DNA of 64,000 nt from Thiorhodovibrio frisius (GTDB lineage: Bacteria; Pseudomonadota; Gammaproteobacteria; Chromatiales; Chromatiaceae), in NCBI RefSeq assembly GCF_033954835.1, contig NZ_CP121471.1, positions 1,406,001 through 1,470,000 on the forward strand. The letters run 5' to 3'. Positions 48,862 to 58,588 of the stretch are shown piece by piece. Position numbers and translations under genes: made by a program. The notes under the pieces were generated by a model, which was given only the letters and a program-made list of their open reading frames with translations, had not been told where the DNA came from and ran no database searches. Numbering within the stretch: the first letter of the stretch is position 1; each line of letters opens with the position of its first letter.

Positions 48862-49650
48862 ATGCGGATCGAGCCCATCCCGGCTTTTGCTGACAACTAC
48901 ATCTGGCTGTTGCGTCAGCCGCAAGACCCGCGCGTTGCCGTGGTTGATCCAGGCGATGCGCAGCCGGTGCTGGACTATCTTGCAGCGCAGCACCTGGAAC
49001 TGACGGCCATTCTGATCACTCATCATCACCGTGACCATATCGGCGGTGTCGCGGCGCTCCAGTCAGCCTGGCCGCGCGCCGAGGTCATAGCGCCAGAAGA
49101 CCCGCGCATCCCAGGCGCGACCCACTCCGTCGGCGACGGCGAGCGCTTCAGGCTGGAGGGTCTGGAGATTGACCTCCAGGTGCTGGCCGTACCGGGTCAT
49201 ACCTCAAGCCACATTGCCTATCTAACGGCTGAGGCGGATCACCCTGCGCTCTTCTGCGGCGACACCCTGTTCAGTGTCGGCTGCGGGCGGGTGTTTGACG
49301 GGACGGTCGAGCAATTGGCCGTTTCTCTGCGCCGGATCGCCGCACTGGCACCGGAGACCCGCTGCTACTGCGCGCATGAATATACGCTTGAGAACATCGG
49401 CTTTGCGCGCTGGGTTGAGCCCGAGAACCCGGCGCTGGCCGAACGTGCCCTTGAGGCCGAGCGTCTGCGTGCCGCCCAAAAGCCAACTGTGCCGACCATC
49501 CTGGCATCTGAGTTGGCGACGAATCCCTTTCTGCGTGTCGATCAACCCGAGGTCATGGTCGCTGCCGAGCGCGCGGCCGGCCACAAGCTCAATGGACCGA
49601 CCGAGATTTTTGCTGCGTTGCGCCGGTGGAAAGATGACGACTACGACTGA
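48862..49650 (+). CDS. gloB: Hydroxyacylglutathione hydrolase (glyoxalase II)
   Basis: 262 residues with the early AFADNYIWLLR, the metal site THHHRDHIGG, VPGHTSSHIAY, FCGDTLFSVGCGRVFDG and HEYTLENIGFA, all standard for GloB. It hydrolyses S-lactoylglutathione to lactate and glutathione. The ATG at 48862 lies six bases after the dxs stop; a GTG at 48853 overlapping that stop is an alternative. The end overlaps the lnt start by 17 bases, so dxs-gloB-lnt may be one transcript. Confidence 0.93.
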   Translation: MRIEPIPAFADNYIWLLRQPQDPRVAVVDPGDAQPVLDYLAAQHLELTAILITHHHRDHIGGVAALQSAWPRAEVIAPEDPRIPGATHSVGDGERFRLEGLEIDLQVLAVPGHTSSHIAYLTAEADHPALFCGDTLFSVGCGRVFDGTVEQLAVSLRRIAALAPETRCYCAHEYTLENIGFARWVEPENPALAERALEAERLRAAQKPTVPTILASELATNPFLRVDQPEVMVAAERAAGHKLNGPTEIFAALRRWKDDDYD

Positions 49651-51184
49651 TGCACCGGTCACGCCCATGCCGTTCCTGACCCGGCTTTCGCCGCGCTGGT
49701 GCTGGCTGCTTGCGCCCGCAGCCGGCGCCGCCACCGTTCTGGCTTTCGCGCCCTTTGGTTGGTATCCGCTTGGTATTCTGGCGCTGGCGCTTTGGTATCA
49801 GTGCTTGCGCGGGCGCAGCGGGCGCGGTGCCTTTGTGCATGGCTGGCTTTATGGCGCGGGACTTTTGGGTGTGGGTGTTGCCTGGATTCGCATCAGCCTG
49901 AATGAATTCGCCAGTTTGCCCGCCATTGCGGCTAACGGCATGATGCTGCTGTTCGTCGCCGCCATGGCGCTCTACTACGGGCTGGCGGGCTGGCTGATGG
50001 GGCGCGTGCAACCGGCGTTGCAGCGCGCCGGGCATGACTGGGCGGGAGCGGTGCTGTTGCTGCCGGCAGTTTGGGTGCTGGGCGAATGGCTGCGTTCCTG
50101 GTTTCTGACCGGTTTCCCTTGGCTGCTGCTTGGCAATACCCAGGTGGATTCGCCGCTCGCGGGTTGGGCGCCCATTCTTGGAGTGCATGGGCTCAGTCTG
50201 CTCGCCGCCCTCTCAGCCGGCCTGCTGTGGCTTGCCGTGGCAGAGCGCCGCGCCCGCGTGGCGGCCCTGATCGCGCTGCTGCTGCTCTGGACCAGCGGCG
50301 GTTTGCTACGAATGATTGAATGGACGCAACCGGCAGGTCAGCCGTTCACTGCCGCGCTGGTGCAGGCCAATATCGCGCCCTCGCTCAAATGGCAGCCCGA
50401 TGCGCTTGAGCCTACTCTCGAAGCGCATCTTGAGCTGACGCGCGAGCACCTGGGCGCCGGGCTGATCGTCTGGCCGGAAACCGCCATCCCAAGCTTTTTG
50501 CACGAGGTCCGCCGGCCGCTGATCGACCCCCTTTCCGAACGTGCCCGCGCCGAGGGCTCGGAAATCGTTATTGGCGTGCCCATCATGGAAAACGACAGGC
50601 GCTACTATAATGGTCTGCTCAGCATCGGCACAAGCGAGGACAGCTACTACAAACGCCACCTGGTGCCCTTTGGTGAGTATCTGCCCCTGCGCGGCCTGAT
50701 CGGGCCCCTGGTGGACTGGTTTGAAGTGCCGATGTCCTCCTTCAGCCCCGGTCATGCGGAGAAACCCTTGTTGCGCGTGGGCGACCACTTTGCTGGCGCG
50801 TCCATCTGTTATGAAGATGTCTTTCCTGATCAGGTGCGCCAGGCGCTACCAGAGGCCGATTATCTGATCAATGTTTCCAATGACGCCTGGTTTGGTGATT
50901 CGCTCGCGCCTGCGCAGCATTTTGAATTTGCGCGCTTGCGCGCGCTTGAGAACGGCCGCTATCTGGTGCGCGCCACCAACACTGGCATTTCCGCCATCAT
51001 CGATCAGAAAGGGCGGGTGAACGTCGAGTTGCCAGCCTTTGAACGCGGCGCACTGGTCGGTGAGGTGCAGCCCTTCAGTGGGCAGACACCCTTCTCGCGC
51101 ATCGGCAGCCTGTTGCCGATCGGTCTCAGCCTGAGCATGCTGTTGGCGACCCTGGTACTCGGGCGGCGAGGGCGGGTCGCATGA
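49634..51184 (+). CDS. lnt: Apolipoprotein N-acyltransferase
   Basis: 516 residues with about six membrane segments in the first 200 residues and one at the C-terminus, and a nitrilase-type periplasmic domain between. Catalytic elements are the glutamate in WPETAIPSF, the lysine in YYKRHLVPFGEYLPL and the cysteine in GASICYEDVFP. It adds the third acyl chain to lipoproteins in the inner membrane. Overlap of 17 bases with gloB in another frame supports the ATG at 49634. Confidence 0.94.
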   Translation: MTTTTDAPVTPMPFLTRLSPRWCWLLAPAAGAATVLAFAPFGWYPLGILALALWYQCLRGRSGRGAFVHGWLYGAGLLGVGVAWIRISLNEFASLPAIAANGMMLLFVAAMALYYGLAGWLMGRVQPALQRAGHDWAGAVLLLPAVWVLGEWLRSWFLTGFPWLLLGNTQVDSPLAGWAPILGVHGLSLLAALSAGLLWLAVAERRARVAALIALLLLWTSGGLLRMIEWTQPAGQPFTAALVQANIAPSLKWQPDALEPTLEAHLELTREHLGAGLIVWPETAIPSFLHEVRRPLIDPLSERARAEGSEIVIGVPIMENDRRYYNGLLSIGTSEDSYYKRHLVPFGEYLPLRGLIGPLVDWFEVPMSSFSPGHAEKPLLRVGDHFAGASICYEDVFPDQVRQALPEADYLINVSNDAWFGDSLAPAQHFEFARLRALENGRYLVRATNTGISAIIDQKGRVNVELPAFERGALVGEVQPFSGQTPFSRIGSLLPIGLSLSMLLATLVLGRRGRVA

Positions 51185-51255
51185 TTTTGGCGTCGGTATC
51201 CACCAGCCGGTATGATGCGACGCTTTGATTTACAGCCAAAGGCCGACGAATTCCC

Positions 51256-51774
51256 GTGCTTGCCATCCTTCATTTTTTTATCGATCTTTGTCTGCTGCGC
51301 CGTGCGCCTCAGGACCTGCCCCCCTCGCCGGTGATCTTTGCCCTGGTGGTCGGCGCCAGTACCCTCGGCTCCATGCTGCTGGCCATGAGTTCCGGGCACA
51401 ATGCGTTCGTCGGACTGCTGCAAGGGCTGCTGGATATCAGCTTCATGCTGGCCTTGCTCTATGCCATCCTGCGGTTAGTGGACAAGCGGGTGCGTTTTCT
51501 GCAAACGGCCACGGCACTCATTGGCGTCGACACCCTGATTGGGCTGGTTGCCCTGCTGCCGCTCAGCCTGGCGCTCTGGGGCGATGAAGCCAGCGGGGTT
51601 TTGCTGCTGGCCGGCTTCTTGTTCCTGGGGCTGGTGATCTGGGGTGTGCTGGCCAGCGCGCACATTTTGCGCCATGCGTTTGAGATTCGTCTGATGCAGG
51701 GCGTCTTTCTTGCCATTACTTATGATGTGCTGGCTTATGTGGTCATTGGTGGCATGACCCAGGGGTTGAGCTGA
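51256..51774 (+). CDS. Integral membrane protein, function unknown
   Basis: 172 residues from a GTG start with about four or five membrane segments (near 27-47, 53-73, 85-110, 115-138 and 150-168), in a layout vaguely like small Yip1-type proteins. No motif identifies a function. It lies between lnt and mpl, 71 bases after the former and 49 before the latter in the same direction, so a cell-envelope role is possible but unproven. Confidence 0.7.
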   Translation: MLAILHFFIDLCLLRRAPQDLPPSPVIFALVVGASTLGSMLLAMSSGHNAFVGLLQGLLDISFMLALLYAILRLVDKRVRFLQTATALIGVDTLIGLVALLPLSLALWGDEASGVLLLAGFLFLGLVIWGVLASAHILRHAFEIRLMQGVFLAITYDVLAYVVIGGMTQGLS

Positions 51775-51823
51775 TGCCCGGCAGTTGGCCGTCACGCCTG
51801 TCTTCCTGATTTTCTCGCATCTT

Positions 51824-53230
51824 ATGCATCTGCACATTCTCGGTATTTGCGGCACTTTCATGGGCGGGCTGGCGCTGCTGGCGCGCGAGCTTGGCCATAG
51901 GGTCACTGGCTCCGATGCCAATGTCTATCCGCCCATGAGCACCCAGCTTGAGGCGGCCGGTATCGAACTGTCGCAAGGCTATGCGGCCTCGCATCTTCAG
52001 CCGGCACCTGATGTTGTCGTGGTGGGCAATGCCATGACGCGTGGGGTGCCAGCGGTGGAATACATGCTCGACCAGGGGCTGCCCTATGTGTCGGGTCCGC
52101 AATGGCTGGCGGAGCATCTGCTAGGCGCGCGCCATGTGCTGGCGGTGGCGGGTACCCATGGTAAGACCACCACCGCCAGTCTGTTGGCCTGGCTGCTTGA
52201 GGATGCCGGTCTTGAGCCGGGTTTTTTGATCGGTGGGGTGCCGGGCAATTTTGGCCTGTCTGCGCGACTGGGCGCCGGGCGCTATTTCGTGGTCGAGGCA
52301 GATGAGTACGACACGGCCTTTTTCGACAAGCGCTCCAAGTTCCTGCATTACCGTCCGCGCACTCTGGTGATCAATAATCTGGAATTCGATCACGCGGATA
52401 TTTTCGACGATCTGGCCGCCATTCAGCGCCAGTTTCATCATCTGGTGCGCACTGTGCCTGGATCCGGGCTGATTATCCATCCGCAAGGGGTGGAGAGTAT
52501 TGAGCAGGTGCTGGCCATGGGCTGCTGGACTCAGCGTCAATCGCTGGCCTTGGTTGAGCCTGAGCCAACGGATGCGCCAGCCCATCCGTCCACCCAGCCA
52601 GAAGCGGACTGGCGTGCGGAATTACTGAATCCGGCCGGAGCCGAGGTCCGACTCCACCGCGACGGGGCCGTCTTAGGCGCCTGGTCCTGGAACCAGACCG
52701 GGCGACACAACGTCTCTAATGCGCTGGCGGCCATCGCGGCGGCGGCGCATGTTGGCGTCGAGCCACAGGCGGCCATGGCGACGCTTGAGCGTTTTCAAGG
52801 TGTGCGCCGGCGTATGGAGTTGCGCGGCGAGGTCGGCGGCGTGCGCCTGTATGACGATTTTGCCCACCACCCAACCGCCATTGCCACCACGCTCGATGGC
52901 CTGCGCAAGTCGGTCGGCCAGGCGCGTATTCTCGCGGTGCTGGAGCCGCGCTCCAACACCATGCGCGCTGGTGTCCATGCCAAGACCCTGGCAGCCTCGC
53001 TGGGAGAGGCCGATCTGGTCTATCTGTTCGCGCCGGCGGATCTTGGCTGGGATGCGGCGGCGGTGATGGCGCCGCTGGGCGAGCGGGTGCGGGTGCATGA
53101 GGCCATCGAGCCACTGGTGGCTGAGATCATCAAAACCGTGCAGCCCGGAGATCATCTGCTGGTGATGAGCAACGGCGGTTTCCAGGGTATTCACCAGCGC
53201 CTGCTCGATGCCTTGCAGTCATGTCCGTGA
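51824..53230 (+). CDS. mpl: UDP-N-acetylmuramate:L-alanyl-gamma-D-glutamyl-meso-diaminopimelate ligase
   Basis: 468 residues of the Mur ligase family: N-terminal HILGICGTFMGGLALLARE, P-loop VAGTHGKTTTASLLAW, and EADEYDTAFFDKRSKFLHY with the typical Mpl spacing. It recycles the tripeptide released from peptidoglycan by attaching it to UDP-MurNAc. The protein begins at ATG 51824; the upstream frame extension to 51785 is not family-like. ubiX follows. Confidence 0.94.
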   Translation: MHLHILGICGTFMGGLALLARELGHRVTGSDANVYPPMSTQLEAAGIELSQGYAASHLQPAPDVVVVGNAMTRGVPAVEYMLDQGLPYVSGPQWLAEHLLGARHVLAVAGTHGKTTTASLLAWLLEDAGLEPGFLIGGVPGNFGLSARLGAGRYFVVEADEYDTAFFDKRSKFLHYRPRTLVINNLEFDHADIFDDLAAIQRQFHHLVRTVPGSGLIIHPQGVESIEQVLAMGCWTQRQSLALVEPEPTDAPAHPSTQPEADWRAELLNPAGAEVRLHRDGAVLGAWSWNQTGRHNVSNALAAIAAAAHVGVEPQAAMATLERFQGVRRRMELRGEVGGVRLYDDFAHHPTAIATTLDGLRKSVGQARILAVLEPRSNTMRAGVHAKTLAASLGEADLVYLFAPADLGWDAAAVMAPLGERVRVHEAIEPLVAEIIKTVQPGDHLLVMSNGGFQGIHQRLLDALQSCP

Positions 53231-53314
53231 TGCCCCTTTGTGGGCGCCAGCCTTTGGATGCGACTGTATTCGCTGCCAGGCTTTGCCCAAAATCATCGAA
53301 GGTGGGGGGTTAGC

Positions 53315-53992
53315 ATGCCCGGGTCAGCCATCACAGATCAGCCCCCGGTCGAGCCGCGCGTTCAGGACGACTGGCCGCGCACCATTGCCGTCGCGCTCAC
53401 CGGGGCCTCAGGCATTCAATACGGACTGCGGCTGTTGCAATGCCTGATCGATGCCGGAGTGCGGGTCTATCTGCTGATCTCCCAGGCCGGGCAGGTGGTG
53501 CTCAAAATGGAGGCGGGCATTAAGGTGTCGGCGCAACCGGCGGAGGCCGAGCGGTTTTTCAGCCAGCGCCTGGGCGCGGCACCTGGTCAGTTGCGGGTCT
53601 TTGGCCGTCAGCAGTGGACGGCGCCGGTGGCCAGCGGCAGTCATCCGCCGGAGGCTATGGTGATTTGCCCCTGCACCACGGGAACGCTGGCAAGCCTGGC
53701 TGCCGGCCTGAGTCAGGACTTGATCCAGCGCGCTGCCGATGTGGTGCTCAAGGAGCGCCGGACGCTGATTCTGGTGTTACGTGAGACTCCCTTCACGGCC
53801 ATTCATCTGGAAAATATGCTGCGTCTGGCGCGTGCCGGAGCGGTGATTATGCCTGCCAATCCGGGGTTTTATTATCAACCGCGCACCGTCGATGAGTTGA
53901 TCGACTTCATGGTGGCGCGGGTGCTGGATCATCTGCGAGTGCCCCAGAATCTGCTGCCGCGTTGGGGCGAGCAGCCGACGAATGGTAACTGA
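53315..53992 (+). CDS. ubiX: Flavin prenyltransferase UbiX
   Basis: 225 residues with the FMN-binding VALTGASGIQYGLRLL, then SGSHPPEAMVICPCTTGTLA and the conserved VLRETPFTAIHLENML and PANPGFYY. It makes prenyl-FMN, cofactor of the UbiD decarboxylase in ubiquinone synthesis. ATG 53315 gives the normal start; the frame extends to 53240. Its last 86 bases overlap the 3' end of the convergent DedA/PAP2 gene, unusually long for two real genes, but both reading frames are well supported. Confidence 0.93.
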   Translation: MPGSAITDQPPVEPRVQDDWPRTIAVALTGASGIQYGLRLLQCLIDAGVRVYLLISQAGQVVLKMEAGIKVSAQPAEAERFFSQRLGAAPGQLRVFGRQQWTAPVASGSHPPEAMVICPCTTGTLASLAAGLSQDLIQRAADVVLKERRTLILVLRETPFTAIHLENMLRLARAGAVIMPANPGFYYQPRTVDELIDFMVARVLDHLRVPQNLLPRWGEQPTNGN

Positions 53993-55979
53993 TGCGCAGC
54001 AGCCCGTTGCGGTGCAGTTGAATGTCCGGGTAGTTGCCAAGAGCCTGCATCAGGGCTTGGCGCTCGCCATGCTGGGTACCGGCCTGGGTGACCGGGATGG
54101 CGAAGAACCCGATGATGCGCTCCTTGGTGACCTCTGTAATGTCGCCAACCCACAGCGGGCCAGTATCGGCAATCAGGTATCGGGTGGGCCAGAGCCTGAG
54201 CACATAACGGCGGCCATCGGGCCTGTCATGAGTATGAATGAATTGCTCATGGCGGCCCTGATGCACATGGGAAACGAGTGGCAAGTCGGACAGTGCCGCT
54301 GAGGGCGAGAACAGCCGCAGCGCGTTGCGCCAGTCGAGTCGCTCGGCGGCTTGCCAGCCGCTGGCGCGCAGAGCGCTGGCGAGTTCCGGCAGCGGGCCTC
54401 CGTATTGGATGTCGAAGGGCTGGCGGTTGTGACGTCTGAGATCTTGCCGGGCACTGGCCAGTGCGGCCGGCTCTCCAGCCAGCCATTGCTCTTGCGTGAG
54501 GCGTGTGAGCGGCTGTTCGGGCCGTAAGTGCGCGAGCCGTTGCGTCTGGGCATCCAGGCCCAGCAGACCATAGCCCGTTAGCCAGGCCAGGAGTGTGATC
54601 AGCACCAAGGAGGCCAGAGTGCCAGTGCAACGCTCGGGCGGACTATGTCGCGCGAAGGCGAGCCCAAGGGCAGCGAGCCACACCAGCGCCAGGGTGAAGC
54701 TGGCGAGGATGTCGGTCAGCCACTCGGTGGCGAAATATAGCCGCGCGAAGCTGAGTGTGCCGACTAGACTACTGGCCAGGGCAAAGGGCAGCCAGCGGGT
54801 CGTTGCCGGCAGGGCGCGGGCCATCAGCAGCGCCAGAAAGCCGTAGACCAGGGTGGCACCAAGCACCGGTGGGGTGGGGAAGGACCAGGGCCACAGCAGC
54901 GGCCAGTCTGCTCCGTTTGCCGGCGGCGGGCGGGCGGTGCCGATGAGCGGGCCGAGCAGCGGACTGGCAATAAGTGCGAAGCTGGCTGCGGCCAGCCAGT
55001 AGGCAGCGTCGCGTGCACGCCGGTGCCAGCGCAGATAGACAAACACCACAGCGACCAGCAACAGCAAAAGCGCGGGGTCACCCAGGGCGCTGATGCTCGC
55101 CAGACTATGATCGGCGTGGGGCGAACCCAGGCTCAGAAACAGATCGCGCGCGAGCTGGTTGATGCCCAGGTTCTCCGGACCCAGTAGCACGAAACCCAGA
55201 CTGAGCCCCAGGACCAGGGTGGCGGATAACAGCGCCAGGGCGAGTCCGGCCAGGGTGGCGGAATCTGGGTGGCGCGGGTCGGCCAGAGCGGCGGCGATGC
55301 GGCCCATCAGCGGATGCAGATTGGCCCAACCTAGCAGCGTCCGTACCCAGGTGTTGGCATGGGTGCTGGCCCAGCGCACCAGGCGTTGGCTGGTCCAGAT
55401 GGCAACCAGGAAGAGCGCGATCAGACTCAGGGTGACGAACACGAGCCCGGTGGCGGCCTCGGTCGCGAGTTTGAGCGAGGCGCCGAACAGGATGCCGGGT
55501 GCCAGGTATGCCGGTGCCCAGAATAGCGCCGAGCCGACATTGGCGAGCAAAAAGCGCTGTGTCGGCATCTCCAACATGCCGGCCACCAGTGGCACTATGG
55601 CGCGCACCGGGCCGACGAAGCGCCCTAGTACCACGCTTTTGGCGCCGTGGCGGGCAAAAAATGCCATGCCGCGTTCGAGCGGGGCCGGGTGGCGGTTAAA
55701 GGGCCAGAAAGAGCGCAGCTTCCTCTTGTAGTGCCGCCCGAGCCAGAAGCTCAGGCTGTCGCCGAGGATGGCGCCGGTGATGGCGAGCAGGCAGACCGGC
55801 CAGAACCCTAACGCCCCGTCGGCAATCAGTGCACCGGCGATGAGCATGATGAGCACGCCGGGCACGACCAGGCCGATCACCGCCAGGGATTCTGCCAGGG
55901 CAGCAGCGAAAACCACCGCGTAGGCGGCGCCTGGATAGGCGCCGATGGTGTCGAGCAATGCGCGCAGTCCTGCGTCCAT
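53907..55979 (-). CDS. DedA - PAP2-like - LssY C-terminal fusion membrane protein
   Basis: 690 residues. A DedA (SNARE-associated type) domain occupies residues 1-200 (AESLAVIGLVVPG, GDSLSFWLGRHY, GRFVGPVRAIVPLVAGM). A PAP2-like multi-span region follows (about 235-450), and then an LssY C-terminal-type domain (about 490-670, with IQYGGPLPELASAL and the end of the family pattern). The PAP2 catalytic motifs are altered: the PSGH position reads SFPTPPVL and the SRxxxxxHxxxD position reads ARLYFATEWLTD. The phosphatase active site is therefore probably dead, leaving DedA/LssY activity or structural roles. Convergent overlap with ubiX. Confidence 0.85.
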   Translation of the reverse strand: MDAGLRALLDTIGAYPGAAYAVVFAAALAESLAVIGLVVPGVLIMLIAGALIADGALGFWPVCLLAITGAILGDSLSFWLGRHYKRKLRSFWPFNRHPAPLERGMAFFARHGAKSVVLGRFVGPVRAIVPLVAGMLEMPTQRFLLANVGSALFWAPAYLAPGILFGASLKLATEAATGLVFVTLSLIALFLVAIWTSQRLVRWASTHANTWVRTLLGWANLHPLMGRIAAALADPRHPDSATLAGLALALLSATLVLGLSLGFVLLGPENLGINQLARDLFLSLGSPHADHSLASISALGDPALLLLLVAVVFVYLRWHRRARDAAYWLAAASFALIASPLLGPLIGTARPPPANGADWPLLWPWSFPTPPVLGATLVYGFLALLMARALPATTRWLPFALASSLVGTLSFARLYFATEWLTDILASFTLALVWLAALGLAFARHSPPERCTGTLASLVLITLLAWLTGYGLLGLDAQTQRLAHLRPEQPLTRLTQEQWLAGEPAALASARQDLRRHNRQPFDIQYGGPLPELASALRASGWQAAERLDWRNALRLFSPSAALSDLPLVSHVHQGRHEQFIHTHDRPDGRRYVLRLWPTRYLIADTGPLWVGDITEVTKERIIGFFAIPVTQAGTQHGERQALMQALGNYPDIQLHRNGLLRISYHSSAARPNAAADSGALADDPAPAPP

Positions 55980-56064
55980 GCGTCAGCGCATTCTGCGGCA
56001 GCTGGCTGTCACCGCAACGCGCCACCGTCGGCGGGTATGCCGCCGTTGGTGGCGCGCCTTGTGC

Positions 56065-57351
56065 TTAGCCGGCCAGCTTGGCGAAAGCTGCACGCGCGGC
56101 GTCGAGGGTCGCGTCGATATCGGAATCGCTATGTGCCGAAGAAACAAAGCCTGCCTCGAAGGCCGATGGCGCGAGATAAACGCCTTGCTCCAGCATCGAT
56201 TGGAAGAAGGCGCGGAAGGCGTCTTGATCGCAAGCGGTGGCCTTGGCGTAGTTGGTCACCGGACCATCGGCGGTGAAAAAGAGCCCAAACATGGCGCCGA
56301 CTTGATTGGTGCTGAAACCCACGCCAGCAGCCGATGCCAACTCGCTCAGGCCCTTGACCAGACGCGTGGTGCTGGCTTCGACCTGGTCGAAGAAGCCAGG
56401 CTTGGAGATGAGTTCCAGCGTCTTCAGCCCCGCAGCCATGGCGATCGGGTTGCCGGACAGGGTGCCGGCCTGATACACCGGGCCGAGCGGGGAAATCTTC
56501 TCCATGATCTCGCGCCGTCCGCCAAAGGCACCGACCGGCATGCCACCGCCAATCACCTTGCCGAGCGCGGTCAGGTCCGGCTTGATGCCATAGCGGCCCT
56601 GGGCGCCGCCGAGGCCAACCCGAAAGCCGGTCATTACCTCGTCGAAAATCAGCACGCTGCCATGTTGGTCGCAGACTTCGCGCAGGCCTTCGAGAAAACC
56701 CGGTGCCGGCGGGATGCAGTTCATGTTGCCGGCGACCGGCTCGACGATGATGCAGGCGATCTCGTCGCCCATTTTTGCGAAGGTCTCGCGCACCTGATCG
56801 AGATCGTTGTAGGTAAGTGTCAGGGTCAACTCGGCGAGCGCGGCCGGTACGCCCGGGGAGCTCGGCTCACCCAGGGTCAGCATGCCGGAACCGGCCTTAA
56901 CCAGGAGCGAGTCGACATGGCCGTGGTAGCAGCCCTCGAACTTCACGACCTTGTCGCGACCAGTGAAGCCGCGCGCCAGGCGCAGGGCGCTCATGGTCGC
57001 CTCGGTGCCGGAGCTGACCATGCGCACCAGGTCCATGCTCGGCACTAGCTCGCAGACCTTGTCGGCCATTTGCGTCTCAAGCTCGGTTGGCGCGCCGAAG
57101 GACAAGCCGCGTGCGGCCTGCTCGGTGACGGCGGTGATCACCTCCGGGTGGGCGTGGCCGAGAATCATCGGGCCCCAGGAGCCGACATAGTCGATGTAGG
57201 TCTTACCATCAGCGTCGGTTACCTTGGAGCCGGCGGCGGAGGCGAAAAAGACAGGATCGCCACCGACGCTGCGGAAGGCGCGCACTGGGGAATTGACGCC
57301 ACCGGGAATGTGGTGCTGGGCGGCGGTGAAGAGGTCATGGGATCGGCTCAT
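56065..57351 (-). CDS. hemL: Glutamate-1-semialdehyde 2,1-aminomutase
   Basis: 428 residues, standard length. PLP enzyme with [15 protein letters not shown] at the start, [34 protein letters not shown] and the PLP-lysine motif [18 protein letters not shown]. It makes 5-aminolevulinate in the C5 pathway for heme, bacteriochlorophyll and cobalamin. Same strand as thiD, with 55 bases between. Confidence 0.95.
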   Translation of the reverse strand: MSRSHDLFTAAQHHIPGGVNSPVRAFRSVGGDPVFFASAAGSKVTDADGKTYIDYVGSWGPMILGHAHPEVITAVTEQAARGLSFGAPTELETQMADKVCELVPSMDLVRMVSSGTEATMSALRLARGFTGRDKVVKFEGCYHGHVDSLLVKAGSGMLTLGEPSSPGVPAALAELTLTLTYNDLDQVRETFAKMGDEIACIIVEPVAGNMNCIPPAPGFLEGLREVCDQHGSVLIFDEVMTGFRVGLGGAQGRYGIKPDLTALGKVIGGGMPVGAFGGRREIMEKISPLGPVYQAGTLSGNPIAMAAGLKTLELISKPGFFDQVEASTTRLVKGLSELASAAGVGFSTNQVGAMFGLFFTADGPVTNYAKATACDQDAFRAFFQSMLEQGVYLAPSAFEAGFVSSAHSDSDIDATLDAARAAFAKLAG

Positions 57352-57406
57352 GGACAGTGGGTCTCCTGATTGGTCCTAGGTGAAATGCGGAGAAAATCTC
57401 AGGCGC

Positions 57407-58291
57407 TCAGTCTGACTGGTGCTCATTGTCTGGTGTGACCGCCGTCGGCGCAACCAGGGTGCGCAGGGCGTAGGGATGTGGGTTCGCTTTATTGGCAACG
57501 GGCTGGGGCAGCCGGCGCGGAATGAACTGACAGCGGGCAAGCGCGCGCGCTTGGCGCAGGGTCTCCATCACATAGTGCTGAGCCTCGGCCACGGCTGCTT
57601 TGATTTCCTGGCCGAGTGCCAGCCGCGCGGCGATGGCGCTGGCCAGGGTGCAGCCAGAACCATGAAAGCTGCCCTCTAGGCGCGGCCACTCCCATTGGCT
57701 GTGCGCGCCATCGGCGGGGTAGAATGTGTTGATGACTTGGTGGCTACTGTCGTGGGTGCCAGTAACCAGCACGGCTTTCGCGCCCAGTTCCAGCAGTCGC
57801 CGGGCGGCCTGATCGCGCTCAGACGCATCGGCCAGCAGCCGCGCCTCTGGCAGGTTAGGGGTGATCAGCGTGCAACGCTGTAGCAGATGGCGCCGCAGTT
57901 GATTGAGCAGCGCGGCATCGGCGATGCGCTCGCCAGTGCCGCTGGCCAGCACAGGATCGAACACCACCGGCAGTTCGGGATGGGCCTTGAGCATAGCGGC
58001 AATGGTCTGCACCAGATGCGAATGGCCGATCAGACCGATTTTGATGGCCGCGACGTGGCAGTCCTCAAAAACAGCTAGGCACTGATCGCGCACCTGTTCC
58101 GCCGGTTGCGCAATGATTTGCGTCAGCCGGCAGGAGGTCTGCACGGTGATGGCTGTGATGGCGGTGCAGCAATGCAGACCAAGGGCTGCGGCGGTCTCGA
58201 TATCGGCCTGAAGGCCGGCGCCACCGCCGGGATCATGGCCACCGATGGCGAGCAGCACAGGATCGCCGGGAGCTGTGGATTTTGGTTTCAT
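57407..58291 (-). CDS. thiD: Hydroxymethylpyrimidine / phosphomethylpyrimidine kinase
   Basis: 294 residues from ATG 58291 (others at 58300 and 58321 in frame). Ribokinase-fold features: AIGGHDPGGGAGLQADIE, TAITVQTS, VVFDPVLASGTGERI and the catalytic region LEGSFHGSGCTLASAIAA. It phosphorylates HMP and HMP-P for thiamine synthesis. It is divergent from the rubredoxin gene; no thiamine riboswitch is evident in the 260-base gap. Confidence 0.92.
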   Translation of the reverse strand: MKPKSTAPGDPVLLAIGGHDPGGGAGLQADIETAAALGLHCCTAITAITVQTSCRLTQIIAQPAEQVRDQCLAVFEDCHVAAIKIGLIGHSHLVQTIAAMLKAHPELPVVFDPVLASGTGERIADAALLNQLRRHLLQRCTLITPNLPEARLLADASERDQAARRLLELGAKAVLVTGTHDSSHQVINTFYPADGAHSQWEWPRLEGSFHGSGCTLASAIAARLALGQEIKAAVAEAQHYVMETLRQARALARCQFIPRRLPQPVANKANPHPYALRTLVAPTAVTPDNEHQSD

Positions 58292-58379
58292 GGCCCGCAT
58301 TGTCGCTGAAACCTCGCTCAAGCGGAAACCTTGGTGTCGCTATATCGAAATACTTTGATATTTCTGTTCGTTCTGGGCC

Positions 58380-58466
58380 GGGTGACGGCCACGGGGGACG
58401 TCGTGAATACTTCCCTGTAAGCTTCCCGGCGGCATCCTTGCCGCCGAGACCCCGCGTCCGTCACCC
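58380..58466. repeat. Large palindromic intergenic element (REP-like)
   Basis: Outer arms GGGTGACGG (58380-58388) and CCGTCACCC (58458-58466) pair perfectly, and inside them an inner hairpin CGGCGGC / GCCGCCG (58427-58446) with a six-base loop is present. The sequence between contains GTCGTGAATACTTCCCTGTA, a phrase I associate from general knowledge with gammaproteobacterial repetitive intergenic elements. It lies between thiD and rubredoxin and could act as an mRNA hairpin for either. Confidence 0.6.
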
Positions 58467-58588
58467 CGTCCAATACCGAAAATCAGTTTGCGATTGGTAT
58501 ATTGCAGGCGGCTTTATCGGTTGTGGGCTATAACATCCACACTCTCAATGCTATTTGCTTGGTTTAGTCGAGAATTTTGGTGCTTGTA

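Noticed and set aside
55945..57048. 367-codon plus-strand frame opposite hemL
   Set aside because: Antisense shadow; hemL has complete catalytic motifs.
58322..58588. Thiamine (TPP) riboswitch before thiD
   Set aside because: No recognisable THI-box conserved sequence on the thiD strand; the structured part is the palindromic repeat element.
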